Program-made: the position numbers and the translations under genes | Assembly: GCA_017347485.1 (NCBI GenBank) | Contig: AP021857.1 | Span: 3,081,361-3,145,360 of the forward strand | Source: Candidatus Desulfobacillus denitrificans | Lineage (GTDB): Bacteria > Pseudomonadota > Gammaproteobacteria > Burkholderiales > Rhodocyclaceae | Direction: 5' to 3' | DNA: 64,000 bases | Notes under the pieces: generated by a model | What the model was told of the DNA's origin: nothing | The model's input: only the letters and a program-made list of their open reading frames with translations | Databases searched by the model: none | Shown here: positions 1 to 10,213 of the stretch, piece after piece | How the letters are laid out: every line of letters starts with the position of its first letter | How positions within the stretch are numbered: the stretch's first letter is position 1

Positions 1-447
1 GGGGTCGTCGTAGGGGTGCACGAAAGTCAGGCGGCGCTTCTTCTCCAGTGCCAGCGCGTGGCGATAGGCCTCGTCGTAGGAGTCGCCCGCCAGCACCACC
101 TCGGCCCCGCGCGCCACCACGGCGTTGATCTTGATCTGCGGCGTCGTCACCGGCATGACGATCGCCGCCTTGCAGCCCAGCCGCTGCGCCGCCAGCGCCA
201 CGCCCTGGGCATGGTTGCCGGCCGAGGCGGTGATGACGCCGCGCCTCAGGGCCGCCGGCGCGAGATGCGCCATCTTGTTGTAGGCGCCGCGCAGTTTGAA
301 GGAGAACACTTCCTGCATGTCCTCGCGCTTGAGCAGCAGGGTGTTGTGCAGGCGCGCGGAAAGGTTCGGTGCGGCCTCGAGCGGCGACTCGATCGCCACG
401 TCGTAGACCTGCGCGTTGAGGATTTTGGTGAGGTAGTCGATGGCCAT
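1..447 (-). CDS. ilvA: Threonine dehydratase, biosynthetic (N-terminal part)
   Basis: PLP-dependent deaminase making 2-oxobutanoate from threonine, the first step of isoleucine synthesis. Translating the minus strand from the ATG at 447 gives MAIDYLTKILNAQVYDVA and then the PLP-lysine motif SFKLRGAYNKM and the phosphate-binding motif SAGNHAQGVA, as in IlvA. The gene runs off the left edge after 149 codons, so the catalytic C-terminal half and the regulatory ACT domains are not visible. The family call is secure. A catabolic threonine dehydratase is less likely because the N-terminus matches the biosynthetic form. Confidence 0.9.
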   Translation of the reverse strand, partial: MAIDYLTKILNAQVYDVAIESPLEAAPNLSARLHNTLLLKREDMQEVFSFKLRGAYNKMAHLAPAALRRGVITASAGNHAQGVALAAQRLGCKAAIVMPVTTPQIKINAVVARGAEVVLAGDSYDEAYRHALALEKKRRLTFVHPYDDP

Positions 448-571
448 AGCGGCGAAGAGTAGCAGCGCCGGGCGCGCGCCTCAAGGCCATGCGGGCCGCA
501 AGGGTTTGATTCCGCTGCGTGTTGCGTTGCGGTAAGTTAAAATTCGCTTCTTTGCCGCCGTTCCCGCCCGC

Positions 572-3500
572 ATGACCGCCCGACTGCGCGAAATCCCCTA
601 CAACTACACCTCGTTCTCCGACCGCGAGATCGTCATCCGCCTGCTCGGGGCCGAGGCGTGGCAGGTGCTGGACAAGCTGCGCGCCGAGCGCGTCACCGGC
701 CGCTCGGCGCGCATGCTCTACGAGGTGCTGGGCGACATCTGGGTGGTGCAGCGCAATCCCTATCTCGAGGACGACCTCCTCGCCAACCGCGACCGCCGCG
801 AGGCGCTGGTCGGCGCCCTGCGCCACCGCCTGGCCGAGATCGAGAAGCGCCGGCAGGGCAACGAGAGCGTCGCGCAACTGCTGTCGGCAGCGCACGTCGC
901 CGTCGAACGCTTCGCCGCCGCCTTCGCCGACACCGCCGCCCTGCGTGCCAGGGTGCTGCGCGCCCTCTCGAAGCACACGCGGCGCGACAACATCTGCTTC
1001 GACGGCCTCGCGCGCGTCTCGCACGTCACCGACGCCACCGACTGGCGCGTCGAATACCCCTTCGTCGTGCTCTGCCCGGATGCGGAGGACGAGCTCCCCG
1101 GCCTGGTGAAGGACTGCATCGCGCTCGGGCTGACGATCATCCCGCGCGGCGGCGGCACCGGCTACACCGGCGGCGCCGTGCCGCTGGACGCCCGCTCGGC
1201 GGTCATCAACACCGAGAAGCTCGACCATCTCGCCGTGCCGCAGGAACTGACTTTGCCCGGCACGGACCGGCCGTACGCGACCATCCAGTGCGGCGCCGGC
1301 GTGGTCACGCGGCGCGTGATGGAAGCGGCCGAGGAGGCGGGACTCGTCTTCGCCGTCGACCCGACCTCGGCCGACGCCTCCTGCATCGGCGGCAACATCG
1401 CCATGAACGCCGGCGGCAAGAAGGCCGTGCTGTGGGGCACGGCGCTCGACAACCTGGCTTCCTGGAAGATGGTCGATCCCGAGGGCAACTGGCTGGAGGT
1501 GGAGCGCCTCGGGCATAACCTGGGAAAAATCCACGACCAGGCGCTGGCGAAGTTCCGCGTGCGCCGCAGCGATTCCGCCACCGGCAAGCCGCTCTCGGAG
1601 GAAATCCTCGAGGTGCCGGGCAGCCGCTTCCGCAAGACCGGCCTGGGCAAGGACGTCACCGACAAGTTCCTGGCGGGGCTTCCCGGCGTGCAGAAGGAAG
1701 GCTGCGACGGCATCGTCACCTCGGCGCGTTTCATCCTGCACCGCCTGCCGCCGGTGACGCGCACGGTCTGCCTGGAGTTCTTCGGCCAGGTGCGCGAGGC
1801 GGTGCCGGCCATCGTCGAGGTCAAGGATTTCCTCGAGACGCGCCCCGGCGGCGCCACGCTTGCGGGACTGGAACACCTCGACGAGCGCTACGTGCGCGCG
1901 GTCGGCTACGCGACCAAGGCCAAGCGCCACGGCCGGCCGAAGATGGTGCTGCTCGGCGACATCGTCGGCGAGGACGAAACCGCCGTCATGCAGGCCGCTT
2001 CGCAGGTGGTGAGGATCGCCAACGCCCGCGGCGGCGAAGGCTTCATCGCCACCAGCGCGGAAGCGCGCAAGACCTTCTGGCTCGACCGCGCCCGCACCGC
2101 CGCCATCGCCCGCCACACCAACGCCTTCAAGATCAACGAGGACGTGGTGATTCCCCTGCCGCGCATGGGCGACTACTGCGACGGCATCGAGCGCATCAAC
2201 ATCGAGCTGTCGATCCGCAACAAATTGCGCCTGTGCGACGCCCTCGCCGAGTTCCTTCACGGCGAACTGCCGCTGCATGCCGGCGACGCCAACCTCGACG
2301 CCGAGGAACTCATCGGCGACCGACGCGAGCAGGCGCTGGAGCTGATCGGCACGGTGCGGCAACGCTGGCAGTGGCTGCTGGACAACCTGGACGCGCCCGC
2401 CGATTCACCCCCTCTCCCCCTCGGGGGAGAGGGTCGGGGTGAGGAGGCTACGGTCTTCCACACCCTGCAGGACTACTCGGTGCGCGTTTCGTGGAAGCAG
2501 GAACTGAAGCCGCAGCTCGAGGACCTCTTCGACGGCACGCTGTTCCGCCCGGTGCTCGAGCGCATCGAGGCCATCCATCGCGAGGTGCTGCGCGGCCGCG
2601 TCTTCGTCGCCCTGCACATGCACGCCGGCGACGGCAACGTGCACACCAACATCCCGGTCAACTCCGACCAGTATGAAATGCTGCAGGAGGCCAACGCCGC
2701 GGTCGACCGCATCATGGCGCTGGCGAGAAACCTCGGCGGCGTCATCTCCGGCGAGCACGGCATCGGCATCACCAAGCTCGACTACCTTCAGCCCGAGGAA
2801 ATCGCGCCGTTCGTCGGCTACAAGCGCCGCATCGACCCGGAGGGCCGCTTCAACCGCGGCAAGCTGCTGCCCGGCGCCAACCTGGGGAATGCCTACACGC
2901 CCAGCTTCAGCCTGCTCGGCGTCGAGTCGCTGATCCTCGAGCAGTCGGAAATCGGGCGCATCTCGGACATGGTCAAGGACTGCCTGCGCTGCGGCAAGTG
3001 CAAGCCGGTCTGCTCGACCCACGTGCCGCGCGCCAACCTGCTCTACAGCCCGCGCAACAAGATCCTCGGCACCGGCCTGCTGGTCGAGGCCTTCCTCTAC
3101 GAGGAGCAGACCCGGCGCGGCGTCTCGCTGGCGCACTTCGACGAGTTCAACGACATCGCCGACCACTGCACCATCTGCCACCGCTGCGTGAAGCCCTGCC
3201 CGGTGGACATCGACACCGGCGACGTCTCGGTGGCCATGCGCAACTTCCTGCGCGAGCAGGGCCGCAAGAAATTCGTGCCGGCCAAGGCGGCGGCGATGGC
3301 CTTCCTGACGATCAAGGATCCGGCGACGATCAAGCTGCTGCGCAAGGGCATGATCGAGTGGGGCTACAAGGCGCAGCGCCTCGGCTACCGGCTGGCGAAA
3401 TGGTCGGGCCTCGCCGCGCGCAGCACGCGGCAGCCCGAGGCCACGCTGGGTGCGCCGACGCTGCGCACGCAGGTCATCCACTTCATCAACCGGCCGATGC

Positions 3501-4399
3501 CGGCCGGACTGCCGAAGCGCACCAGCCGGGCGCTGCTCGACATCGAGGACGCCGCCATCGTGCCGGTGATCCGCGACCCGCGGAAGGTGAACGAGGAGGA
3601 TTACGATGGCGACGCCGTCTTCTATTTCCCCGGCTGCGGCTCGGAGCGGCTGTTCTCGCAGGTCGGCCTGGCCACCCAGGCGATGCTCTTCGAGCTGGGC
3701 GCGCAGACCGTGCTGCCGCCGGGCTACCTGTGCTGCGGCTACCCGCAGACGGCGGCGGGCGAGGCCGACGTCGGGCAGAAGATCACCACCGACAACCGCG
3801 TGCTGTTCCACCGCGTCGCCAACACGCTCAACTACCTCGACATCAAGACGGTGATCGTCTCCTGCGGCACCTGCATGGACCAGCTGCAGAAATACGAATT
3901 CGAGAAGATCTTCCCCGGCTGCCGCCTGCTCGACATCCACGAGTACCTGATGGAGAAGGGCGTGAAGATCGAGGGCGTGAAGGGAACGCGCTACCTCTAC
4001 CACCAGCCCTGCCACGACCCGATGAAGGTGCACAACGGCACCAAGGTGGCGGCGCAGCTGCTCGGCAGCCGTGTGGACCATGAAATTCAACTGAGCGACC
4101 GCTGCTGCGGCGAATCCGGCACGCTGGCGGTGGCGCGGCCCGACGTGTCCACCCAGGTGCGCTTCCGCAAGCAGGAAGAGATCGCGCGCGACATCGCGCG
4201 CCTGCCCGGCAACGGGCCGGTGAAGATCCTCACTTCCTGCCCGTCCTGCCTGCAGGGCCTGCACCGCTACGCCGACGACACCGGCACCGATGCCGACTAC
4301 ATCGTCGTCGAGCTGGCGAAGCACCTGCTCGGGGAAAACTGGATGGAAAACTACGTCGCCCGCGCCAACGCCGGCGGCATCGAGCGGGTGCTGCTGTGA
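572..4399 (+). CDS. DUF3683-type FAD-linked oxidase fused to 4Fe-4S and CCG domains (D-lactate/glycolate dehydrogenase-like)
   Basis: 1275-residue cytoplasmic or membrane-associated flavo-iron-sulfur oxidoreductase. In order: an N-terminal DUF3683 region; an FAD-binding-4 domain with [11 protein letters not shown] near residue 191 and [10 protein letters not shown] near 273; an FAD-oxidase C-terminal domain with GDGNVHTN near 686 and SGEHGIGI near 726; two 4Fe-4S motifs ([11 protein letters not shown] near 804, [12 protein letters not shown] near 867); and two cysteine-rich CCG domains (PGCGSE near 1020, HQPCHDP and CCGES near 1145-1180). This is GlcD and GlcF in one chain, so a 2-hydroxyacid:quinone oxidoreductase is likely; the substrate is unknown. 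Residues about 612-626 ([14 protein letters not shown]) are a REP-like repeat inserted in frame. It overlaps the next gene by four bases. Confidence 0.85.
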   Translation: MTARLREIPYNYTSFSDREIVIRLLGAEAWQVLDKLRAERVTGRSARMLYEVLGDIWVVQRNPYLEDDLLANRDRREALVGALRHRLAEIEKRRQGNESVAQLLSAAHVAVERFAAAFADTAALRARVLRALSKHTRRDNICFDGLARVSHVTDATDWRVEYPFVVLCPDAEDELPGLVKDCIALGLTIIPRGGGTGYTGGAVPLDARSAVINTEKLDHLAVPQELTLPGTDRPYATIQCGAGVVTRRVMEAAEEAGLVFAVDPTSADASCIGGNIAMNAGGKKAVLWGTALDNLASWKMVDPEGNWLEVERLGHNLGKIHDQALAKFRVRRSDSATGKPLSEEILEVPGSRFRKTGLGKDVTDKFLAGLPGVQKEGCDGIVTSARFILHRLPPVTRTVCLEFFGQVREAVPAIVEVKDFLETRPGGATLAGLEHLDERYVRAVGYATKAKRHGRPKMVLLGDIVGEDETAVMQAASQVVRIANARGGEGFIATSAEARKTFWLDRARTAAIARHTNAFKINEDVVIPLPRMGDYCDGIERINIELSIRNKLRLCDALAEFLHGELPLHAGDANLDAEELIGDRREQALELIGTVRQRWQWLLDNLDAPADSPPLPLGGEGRGEEATVFHTLQDYSVRVSWKQELKPQLEDLFDGTLFRPVLERIEAIHREVLRGRVFVALHMHAGDGNVHTNIPVNSDQYEMLQEANAAVDRIMALARNLGGVISGEHGIGITKLDYLQPEEIAPFVGYKRRIDPEGRFNRGKLLPGANLGNAYTPSFSLLGVESLILEQSEIGRISDMVKDCLRCGKCKPVCSTHVPRANLLYSPRNKILGTGLLVEAFLYEEQTRRGVSLAHFDEFNDIADHCTICHRCVKPCPVDIDTGDVSVAMRNFLREQGRKKFVPAKAAAMAFLTIKDPATIKLLRKGMIEWGYKAQRLGYRLAKWSGLAARSTRQPEATLGAPTLRTQVIHFINRPMPAGLPKRTSRALLDIEDAAIVPVIRDPRKVNEEDYDGDAVFYFPGCGSERLFSQVGLATQAMLFELGAQTVLPPGYLCCGYPQTAAGEADVGQKITTDNRVLFHRVANTLNYLDIKTVIVSCGTCMDQLQKYEFEKIFPGCRLLDIHEYLMEKGVKIEGVKGTRYLYHQPCHDPMKVHNGTKVAAQLLGSRVDHEIQLSDRCCGESGTLAVARPDVSTQVRFRKQEEIARDIARLPGNGPVKILTSCPSCLQGLHRYADDTGTDADYIVVELAKHLLGENWMENYVARANAGGIERVLL
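1231..1254 (-). repeat. Dispersed 24-base repeat, copy 1
   Basis: AAAGTCAGTT then CCTGCGGCACGGCG on the minus strand, inside the FAD/Fe-S gene (AVPQELTL). Confidence 0.6.
2406..2445. repeat. REP-like palindrome inserted in frame in a coding region
   Basis: Facing arms CCCCCTCTCCCCCTC and GGGGGAGAGGG followed by TCGGGGTGAGG. The same kind of sequence occurs at 41308-41350 and 41843-41893. Here it lies inside the FAD/Fe-S oxidoreductase gene without breaking its frame. Confidence 0.75.
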
Positions 4400-5040
4400 T
4401 CGACATGACCCTTGCCCAGATCGCCGGCTTCCTCGCCGCCGCCGCGCTGATCACGCTCGCCCCCGGCCCGGACAACCTGTCGGTGCTGAGCCTCGGCCTG
4501 TCGCGCGGGCGCCGCGCCGGCATCGGCTTCGGCCTCGGCTGCGCGCTCGGCTGCTTCATCCATACCCTGTTGGCGACCCTCGGCGTCACGGCGCTGATCG
4601 CCGCCTCGGACACCGCGTTCACCCTGCTCAAGCTGGCCGGTGCCGCCTATCTGGTCTGGCTCGGCATCGGCGCCCTGCGCAGCCCCGGCGCCACGCTCGC
4701 GGCGGACGCCGGCGCGGCGCCGGCGGACGATCCGATGCGGCCGTATCTGATGCGCGGCTTCGTCGCCAATGCCATCAACCCGAAGGTGGCGCTGTTCTTC
4801 CTCGCCTTCCTGCCGCAGTTCGTCGACCCGTCCCGCGGCCACGCCGCGGCGCAGACGGCGCTGCTCGGCGCATTGTTCGCCGCGCAGACGGTGCTGATCT
4901 TCGGTTCAATCGGTTGGTACGCCGGCGCGCTCGGCGGCTGGCTGCGCAACCGGCCGACCGTCGGCCGCTGGCTCGACCGCGCCACCGGGGTGCTGTTCAT
5001 CGGCCTCGGCATCCGCCTGGCGCTGGCCGGACGCAACTGA
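4396..5040 (+). CDS. LysE/RhtB-family amino-acid exporter
   Basis: 214-residue inner-membrane protein of the LysE family, which exports amino acids. The N-terminus carries the family signature [22 protein letters not shown], interrupted only by normal variation, followed by hydrophobic segments consistent with about six membrane helices and the conserved [15 protein letters not shown] stretch. Start is either GTG at 4396, overlapping the upstream stop, or ATG at 4405; length fits both. The overlap suggests co-transcription with the oxidoreductase. The substrate cannot be read from sequence. Confidence 0.85.
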   Translation: MIDMTLAQIAGFLAAAALITLAPGPDNLSVLSLGLSRGRRAGIGFGLGCALGCFIHTLLATLGVTALIAASDTAFTLLKLAGAAYLVWLGIGALRSPGATLAADAGAAPADDPMRPYLMRGFVANAINPKVALFFLAFLPQFVDPSRGHAAAQTALLGALFAAQTVLIFGSIGWYAGALGGWLRNRPTVGRWLDRATGVLFIGLGIRLALAGRN

Positions 5041-5060
5041 AGCCTGCGGCTGGGCGCGGA

Positions 5061-5084
5061 AAAGTCAGTCCGCGGACGACGGCG
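5061..5084 (+). repeat. Dispersed 24-base repeat, copy 2
   Basis: AAAGTCAGTC then CGCGGACGACGGCG, in the space between two convergent genes. Confidence 0.75.
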
Positions 5085-5089
5085 AGCAA

Positions 5090-5956
5090 TTACTCCGGCA
5101 GCCCGTTGAGGAAGTAGAGCGACTTCAGCAGCGGGCCCGGCGCGCCGAGCACGCCCAGCCAGCGCTCGTAGATGGCGTAGATCTCCTCCGTTCGATAGAG
5201 GCGCGCCAGCTCGCGGTTCACCGCCAGGCGGAAGGCCGAGTCGTTCCGCCGCAGCATCAGCGCGTAGGGCTCGTAGGAATACATTCCCTGCGACAGGCGC
5301 AGGCGCTGCTGGTTGCCCGAGCCGAGCACCAGCCCGACGAGGATCACGCGGTCGGAAGCATAGGCGTCGATCCTGCCATCCAGCACCGCCGCCAGTCCCT
5401 CGGCATGGTCCTTCAATTTCACCGTCTCCGCCTTGACCCTGGCGCGCGCCAGCGCATCGGCCAGGTTGCGTTCGGTGGTGGTGCCCGGCACGACGCCGAC
5501 CTTGCGGCCGTTCATGTCGTCCAGGCTGTCGAGGCCGGAATCGATCTTCATCAGCAGGCTGCCGCCGTCGGCGAAAGTCAGCAGGCTGAACGACACCTGC
5601 TGCTGGCGCGACAGGGTGTTCGTCGTCGAGCCGCACTCCAGGTCGATTTCGCCGCGGTTGAGCTTGTCCACGCGATCGCCCGGCGTCACCAGCACCCACT
5701 TCACCTGCAGGTCGGCGAGGCCCAGCTCCCGTTTCACGCTCTCGGCCACGCGCTGGCACAGCTCGACCGAATAGCCGGCCGGCTGCCGGTTGTCGCCGAT
5801 GTAGGAGAAGGGGATCGAGGCTTCGCGGTGCCCCAGGGCGATCGTTCCCGTCCGCTTGATCTTGTCGAGGGTGCCCGTCTGGGCCCAGGCGCCGGCGGCC
5901 AGCGCAAGCAGGGCGAGGGCGGAAAGAACGCGGCGCACGAAGGTCAGGGGGCGCAT
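5090..5956 (-). CDS. Amino-acid ABC transporter periplasmic binding protein (GltI-like)
   Basis: 288-residue family-3 solute-binding protein of the glutamate/aspartate type. Start is the ATG at 5956, preceded by CCAAGGAGATCCCC, a good ribosome-binding site; longer upstream reading frame is not needed. The N-terminus [25 protein letters not shown] is a signal peptide, shown here only up to the cleavage region. The mature part has TIALGHREASIPFSY and CGSTTNT, typical of GltI. No permease or ATPase gene is adjacent, so it is an orphan or works with components elsewhere. It converges with the LysE gene. Confidence 0.8.
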   Translation of the reverse strand: MRPLTFVRRVLSALALLALAAGAWAQTGTLDKIKRTGTIALGHREASIPFSYIGDNRQPAGYSVELCQRVAESVKRELGLADLQVKWVLVTPGDRVDKLNRGEIDLECGSTTNTLSRQQQVSFSLLTFADGGSLLMKIDSGLDSLDDMNGRKVGVVPGTTTERNLADALARARVKAETVKLKDHAEGLAAVLDGRIDAYASDRVILVGLVLGSGNQQRLRLSQGMYSYEPYALMLRRNDSAFRLAVNRELARLYRTEEIYAIYERWLGVLGAPGPLLKSLYFLNGLPE

Positions 5957-6065
5957 GGGGATCTCCTTGGCGGAAGTTGATGGGCGCGGGCAATGCCATT
6001 CGATTGTAGCGGCGGACGGGGTAGAATGCACCGGAACTTTTTTGCATGACAGGAGGTTGCCGGCA

Positions 6066-6500
6066 ATGCCAGCCGAGGGCGCATGCCAGCTGTGCCGCGA
6101 AGCGGGCGGGGACATCCTCTGGCAGGATGAACTCTGCCGGCTGGTGCTCGTCGCGGACGCCGACTATCCCGGCTTTTGCCGTGTCGTCTGGAAGCGCCAT
6201 GCGGCCGAAATGACCGACCTCGACGCCGCGCAGCGCCGCCACCTGATGTCGGTGGTGTTCGCCGCCGAGACCGCGCTGCGCGCCACCGCCCGGCCGGACA
6301 AGATCAACCTGGCCAGCCTGGGCAATCTGGTGCCGCACCTGCACTGGCACGTCGTCCCGCGCTGGCGCGACGACCGCCATTTCCCGAATCCGGTGTGGAG
6401 CGCGGCGACGCGCGAATCGAGGCCGCGCGCCGCAGCGAACCCCGAGGCCCTGCGCGCGGCCTTCGTTCGCGCCATGGCGGAGGAGCAGGGAGGAGAATGA
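6066..6500 (+). CDS. HIT-family protein (histidine-triad nucleotide hydrolase)
   Basis: 144 residues. The histidine triad reads HLHWHVVPRW near residue 94, which fits the HxHxHxxPR signature of Hint/HIT nucleotide hydrolases and transferases. Start is ATG 6066, nine bases after a perfect AGGAGG at 6051-6056; the longer frame beginning at 5856 would run into the divergent gene. CQLC near the N-terminus may bind zinc, as in some HIT proteins. The stop overlaps the next ATG (ATGA), implying an operon with the two PilZ-like genes. Confidence 0.85.
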   Translation: MPAEGACQLCREAGGDILWQDELCRLVLVADADYPGFCRVVWKRHAAEMTDLDAAQRRHLMSVVFAAETALRATARPDKINLASLGNLVPHLHWHVVPRWRDDRHFPNPVWSAATRESRPRAAANPEALRAAFVRAMAEEQGGE

Positions 6501-8110
6501 CCGTCCCCGCATTCCATCTGCCCACGCTGGGCCCGGGCCAGCCGCCGGCCTTCGCCAACGCGCGCAGCTGCAGCGACTGGCTGGCGGCGCAGCCGCTGGC
6601 CAATCCGACCCAGGCGCAAGCCCTGCTGCTGCGCCAGATCAACCTCCTCAACCGCTTCGACATCGCGCCGGCCGAGCGGCTGAAGATCCTCGAGTTGCTG
6701 CGCGACCCGATCGCCTTCGCCCAGGCCGAATCGGCGCGCAAGTTCGCCGGCCGGCCGCTGCCGCTGGCGCCGCCCGAGCAGGCCGCCATGGATGCCAGCC
6801 GCACGCTCTGGCAGGCCTTGCAGACCGGTTACCTGCACTGCCTCGCCGCCTGCCTGGACAACCACGCCGAGCTGCGGCCGCACGCCGCGCTGATCGCCCA
6901 GCGCGCGATCGCCGCCCTGCGCGCCGAACTGATCGACATCTACCGCGCCCCCATCGATCCGCCCGCCTCGCTCTGGCAGACGCTGCATCGCGTCTTCGCG
7001 GCGGCGGAAAGCCTCGCCGCGCTGTCCCCTCCGGTCAACGATTCCCTGCAGGCCACGCATAGCGCCACCAGCGCCACCGCCGCCTACGCGCAGACCCTGC
7101 TGCTGCACCGCGCCCGCCCCTTCGAGCTGTCCGGCCGCCAGCTCGCGCAGGTCGAGCGCTGGCTGCACCGCTGGGGCGGCAAGGTGGCCGTGCTCAACGC
7201 GCCGCCCGTCGAGCCGCGGGTGCCGCCGCTGCTCGTCGACCTGGCTTCGGACGCGCCCGAAGCCACGGACCGGGCGGGCAATGGCCAATTGCGCTGGCTC
7301 GACCTGTCCGAGCTGTCGCGCAGCGTGAAGCGCCGCATCGCCCACTTGCAGAAGGGCGATTCGCCGGCCTCGCTCGGCCTGGGCGAGGATTGCGTGCAGC
7401 CTGCCTGCGAAAACCTGCTGCGGCACGTCTACCAGCAATGGTTCAAGGGCGGCGCGCCGCGGCTGCATCCGCGCCACGCCGGCGGCGGCACCTGCCGGCT
7501 GGTCACCGGACACGATGCCATCCACTACTACCTGTCCGGAAAAATCTTCCGCCAGCCCGGCCAGGCCGATGCCGTGTCGAAGAACCAGGCCGACGAGATC
7601 GCCACCTTCGGCCGCGTCGCCACGCGCCACGAGGACGACTACAGCCGCATCCAGGGCTTCATGGTCGAGCAATGGAAGATGCTCGACGAATCCGCCACCG
7701 GCTTTCGCCTCGTGCGCGCGCTCTCCCAGCCGGGCGGCCGCATCGGCGGGGGCCAGATGGTGGCCGTCATGCCGGACGGCAGCCGCGGCTACCTGCTCGC
7801 CGTGGCGCGCTGGTCGCGCCTGTGCGGCGGCGCGGAACTCCAGGCCGGCATCCAGATCATGCCGGGCAGCCCGATCACCCTCGCCCTGCGCGGCACCGGC
7901 CTCTCCGCCGTCAACGAGAAATACCGGCCGGGTTTCAGGCTGCCCGCCGTGCCCGCCCTGAAATATCCCGAATCGGTGATCGTGCCGGCCGGCTGGTTTC
8001 GCCCCGGCCGCATCATCGAGCTCTACGAACAGGGCTCGCGGCAGGTCCGCCTCACCCAGCAGCTCGACCGGGGCAGCGATTTCGAGCGCTGCGCATTCGA
8101 CCGCCTATGA
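6497..8110 (+). CDS. PilZ-like protein, first of two tandem paralogues
   Basis: 537 residues, soluble, no membrane segment. The N-terminal two thirds is helical and not recognised. The C-terminal part has RLHPR near residue 322 and DESATG near residue 396, matching the RxxxR and [DN]xSxxG motifs by which PilZ domains bind cyclic di-GMP; spacing is longer than usual, so this is a suggestion. Start is ATG 6497, overlapping the HIT stop. The downstream gene is a diverged paralogue with the same motif order, and the two overlap as ATGA, so they are probably translated together. Function unknown. Confidence 0.6.
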   Translation: MTVPAFHLPTLGPGQPPAFANARSCSDWLAAQPLANPTQAQALLLRQINLLNRFDIAPAERLKILELLRDPIAFAQAESARKFAGRPLPLAPPEQAAMDASRTLWQALQTGYLHCLAACLDNHAELRPHAALIAQRAIAALRAELIDIYRAPIDPPASLWQTLHRVFAAAESLAALSPPVNDSLQATHSATSATAAYAQTLLLHRARPFELSGRQLAQVERWLHRWGGKVAVLNAPPVEPRVPPLLVDLASDAPEATDRAGNGQLRWLDLSELSRSVKRRIAHLQKGDSPASLGLGEDCVQPACENLLRHVYQQWFKGGAPRLHPRHAGGGTCRLVTGHDAIHYYLSGKIFRQPGQADAVSKNQADEIATFGRVATRHEDDYSRIQGFMVEQWKMLDESATGFRLVRALSQPGGRIGGGQMVAVMPDGSRGYLLAVARWSRLCGGAELQAGIQIMPGSPITLALRGTGLSAVNEKYRPGFRLPAVPALKYPESVIVPAGWFRPGRIIELYEQGSRQVRLTQQLDRGSDFERCAFDRL

Positions 8111-9702
8111 ACACGAACCATCGCACGCTGCCCATCGACACGGCGGACGCGCGCGCCTGCACGGCGCTGATTGCCGGCTTGCCGCTCACCAACGCGCGCG
8201 AGGCGCACCAGACCCTGATCAGGCTGCTGACCGGCCTCGCCCACCGGCCGCCCCCGGCACCCGCCTATCTCGAGGTGCTCGAGGCGATGCGCGCGCCGCT
8301 GGCTTTCCTGCAGGACGAATTGGCCAGGACCTATGCCGCCAAGCCCCTGCCGCCGGCGCCGCTCGAGGCGGAAAACTTCCGGCAGGTTCTGGCCTTGTGG
8401 CAGGACATGGCACGCGCCTATGCCCAGGTGGCGCAGCTCGGCGCGGGCGAGCGGCCGGTCCAGGACAGGCTGGCGCTGATCTGCCAGCGCTGCGTGCACT
8501 ACGCCGGCCAGGCCGTCATCGAATACTTCCGCGCCCGCCGCGAACCCACGCCCGGCAGCTGGATCGACCTGCACGGCTACTACGCCACGGCGGAAGAATG
8601 GGGCATCGACAAGACGCAGGTGCCCGAACCCCTCGACGAAATGCGCAAAAGCCAGTCCGCCGCCGACGCCTATGCCGCCGTATTGCTCGTCGACCTGTCC
8701 AACCCCTTCAGCCGCGGCGCCCACGAACTGGCCTGGATCCGCCGCTGGGCACGGCGCTTCGCCCAGTTCAGCGCCATCAGCCCGCTCGGCGAACCGATCG
8801 AAACGCGCGCCTTCGGCATCGATCTCATGCTCGATGCGGGCACCCGCCCGCTCGAGCGCCTGCCGCGCACGGAAAACGTGCGCCATTTCGACACCCGCCA
8901 GCTTGCGCCGACCCTCCAGGAACTGCTGGCGCGGCTCAAGGAAGGCGCGCGCCCCGCCGAGCTGGGCCTGGGGGAAGATTGCCCGGCGACGACGGCCAGC
9001 CGCCTGCTCCTGCAGCTCTACAAGCCCTGGTGCCTCAACGCCATCCCGCGCCGCTTTCAGCGCCGCGGCGCCCACGGCCAGGCTCAGGTCTGCTTCGGCT
9101 TCGAGCCGATCCACTTCCACGTCACGGGCAGCGAGTTCCAGCAACCCGAGCACGTGCGGATGTATTCGCGCGGCGACATGGAGCGCATCTGGACCTTCCG
9201 CGACCAGATCGACCCGACCCGGCTGAACGTGCGCAGCAACCAGGTGCAGCTCGGCTACCCCCTCGAGCACTGGGCCGTGGCCGACCAGTCCGTCTCGGGG
9301 TTCCGCCTGCAGCGCGGCATCGCCGGCGCCCGCATCGAGAACGGCCAGCTGTTCTGCCTGAAGCCGCCCGACGGCGAGCATTTCCTGCTCGCCCAGGTCA
9401 GCTGGTCCCTGCTGCATAAGGACGAGCTGTTCCTCGGCATCCATGTCCTCGCCGGCGTGCCGCAGGGCATCGCCGTGCGGCCGACCGGCCTCAAGGTTTC
9501 CCCCTCCGAGCGCTATGTGCGCGCCTTCCTGCTGCCGGCCGTGCCCGCCCTGAACGAGACGGTGTCGCTGGTCCTGCCACGCGGCATGTACCAGCCCGGG
9601 CGCGTCATCGAGGCCTACACCGACCGGCAGGCGTCGCTGCGCCTCGAAGAGCTGCTGAACCAGGGGCCCGACTTCGAGCGCACCACTTTCTCGAGGATCT
9701 AA
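8107..9702 (+). CDS. PilZ-like protein, second of two tandem paralogues
   Basis: 531 residues, paralogous to the preceding gene: both share an LGLGEDC block, an RxxxR-like motif (RRFQRR near residue 314), a [DN]xSxxG-like motif (DQSVSG near 393), an LPAVPAL stretch and a C-terminus ending in DFER...FxR(I/L). The shared motifs point to a C-terminal PilZ-like cyclic di-GMP binding domain behind a family-specific N-terminal region. It starts at ATG 8107 inside the previous stop. Without a structural or profile match the role is unknown; regulation of a surface or motility function would be a guess. Confidence 0.6.
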   Translation: MNTNHRTLPIDTADARACTALIAGLPLTNAREAHQTLIRLLTGLAHRPPPAPAYLEVLEAMRAPLAFLQDELARTYAAKPLPPAPLEAENFRQVLALWQDMARAYAQVAQLGAGERPVQDRLALICQRCVHYAGQAVIEYFRARREPTPGSWIDLHGYYATAEEWGIDKTQVPEPLDEMRKSQSAADAYAAVLLVDLSNPFSRGAHELAWIRRWARRFAQFSAISPLGEPIETRAFGIDLMLDAGTRPLERLPRTENVRHFDTRQLAPTLQELLARLKEGARPAELGLGEDCPATTASRLLLQLYKPWCLNAIPRRFQRRGAHGQAQVCFGFEPIHFHVTGSEFQQPEHVRMYSRGDMERIWTFRDQIDPTRLNVRSNQVQLGYPLEHWAVADQSVSGFRLQRGIAGARIENGQLFCLKPPDGEHFLLAQVSWSLLHKDELFLGIHVLAGVPQGIAVRPTGLKVSPSERYVRAFLLPAVPALNETVSLVLPRGMYQPGRVIEAYTDRQASLRLEELLNQGPDFERTTFSRI

Positions 9703-9742
9703 TCCGCAGCGGCAGCGCGGTTATTCCGCGCCGCATCTACGG

Positions 9743-9748
9743 TATGAT
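9743..9748 (+). promoter_or_regulatory. Possible -10 box
   Basis: TATGAT 31 bases before the DUF971 start, with a weak TTATTC 16 bases upstream at 9721-9726. Plausible as the promoter of the DUF971-ubiE group; not proven. Confidence 0.3.
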
Positions 9749-9778
9749 TGCCATCTCACTTCACGCCTGGAGACTGTC

Positions 9779-10213
9779 ATGGGCGGACTCGACAAAGAAA
9801 CCCCGATCCCCACCGAAATCAAGCTGCACCAGAAGTCGCGCCTGATGGAAGTCGCCTTTTCCGACGGCAGCCGCTTCGAGCTGTCCTACGAGCTGCTGCG
9901 CGTCTACAGCCCGTCGGCCGAAGTGCGCGGCCACGGCCCCGGCCAGGAGACGCTGCAGATGGGCAAGCGCGACGTCGAGATCCAGCAGATCGAGCCGGTC
10001 GGCGCCTACGCCGTCAAGCCGGTGTTCTCCGACGGCCACGACAGCGGCCTGTATTCCTGGGACTACCTCTACTGGCTGGGCGCCAATCGCGACCGCCTCT
10101 GGCAGGAATACCTCGAGCGCATGCAGGCGGCCGGCGCCAGCCGCGATCCGGCCGACTATCCCTCGCTGCCGAAGCAGGGCGGCTGCGGCAGCGGCGGCTG
10201 CGGGCATCACTGA
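9779..10213 (+). CDS. DUF971 domain protein
   Basis: 144 residues. The core ([32 protein letters not shown], read in parts) is the DUF971 fold, related to the N-terminal domain of gamma-butyrobetaine hydroxylase. The C-terminus ends in a glycine/cysteine/histidine tail, [11 protein letters not shown], which could bind metal. It sits directly upstream of ubiE; the co-location suggests an accessory role around ubiquinone or Fe-S metabolism but the biochemical function is unknown. A copy of the dispersed 24-base repeat begins on the base after the stop codon. Confidence 0.75.
   Translation: MGGLDKETPIPTEIKLHQKSRLMEVAFSDGSRFELSYELLRVYSPSAEVRGHGPGQETLQMGKRDVEIQQIEPVGAYAVKPVFSDGHDSGLYSWDYLYWLGANRDRLWQEYLERMQAAGASRDPADYPSLPKQGGCGSGGCGHH

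Noticed and set aside
22..38. AAAGTCAG followed by GCGGCGC at the left edge, resembling the dispersed repeat
   Set aside because: Only the first eight bases fit and the 3' block is absent; it is explained by the ilvA codons for LTFV.
2405..4324. A 639-codon open frame on the minus strand opposite the FAD/Fe-S gene
   Set aside because: High-GC shadow frame; low-complexity alanine/valine/histidine composition and no motif, while the plus strand has all family motifs.
5574..5600. AAAGTCAGC in the binding-protein gene followed by a GACACC stretch
   Set aside because: The two blocks are at the wrong distance and the CGGCG end is missing.
6164..7672. A 502-codon minus-strand frame opposite the PilZ-like gene
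   Set aside because: Shadow frame with repetitive composition and no ribosome site.
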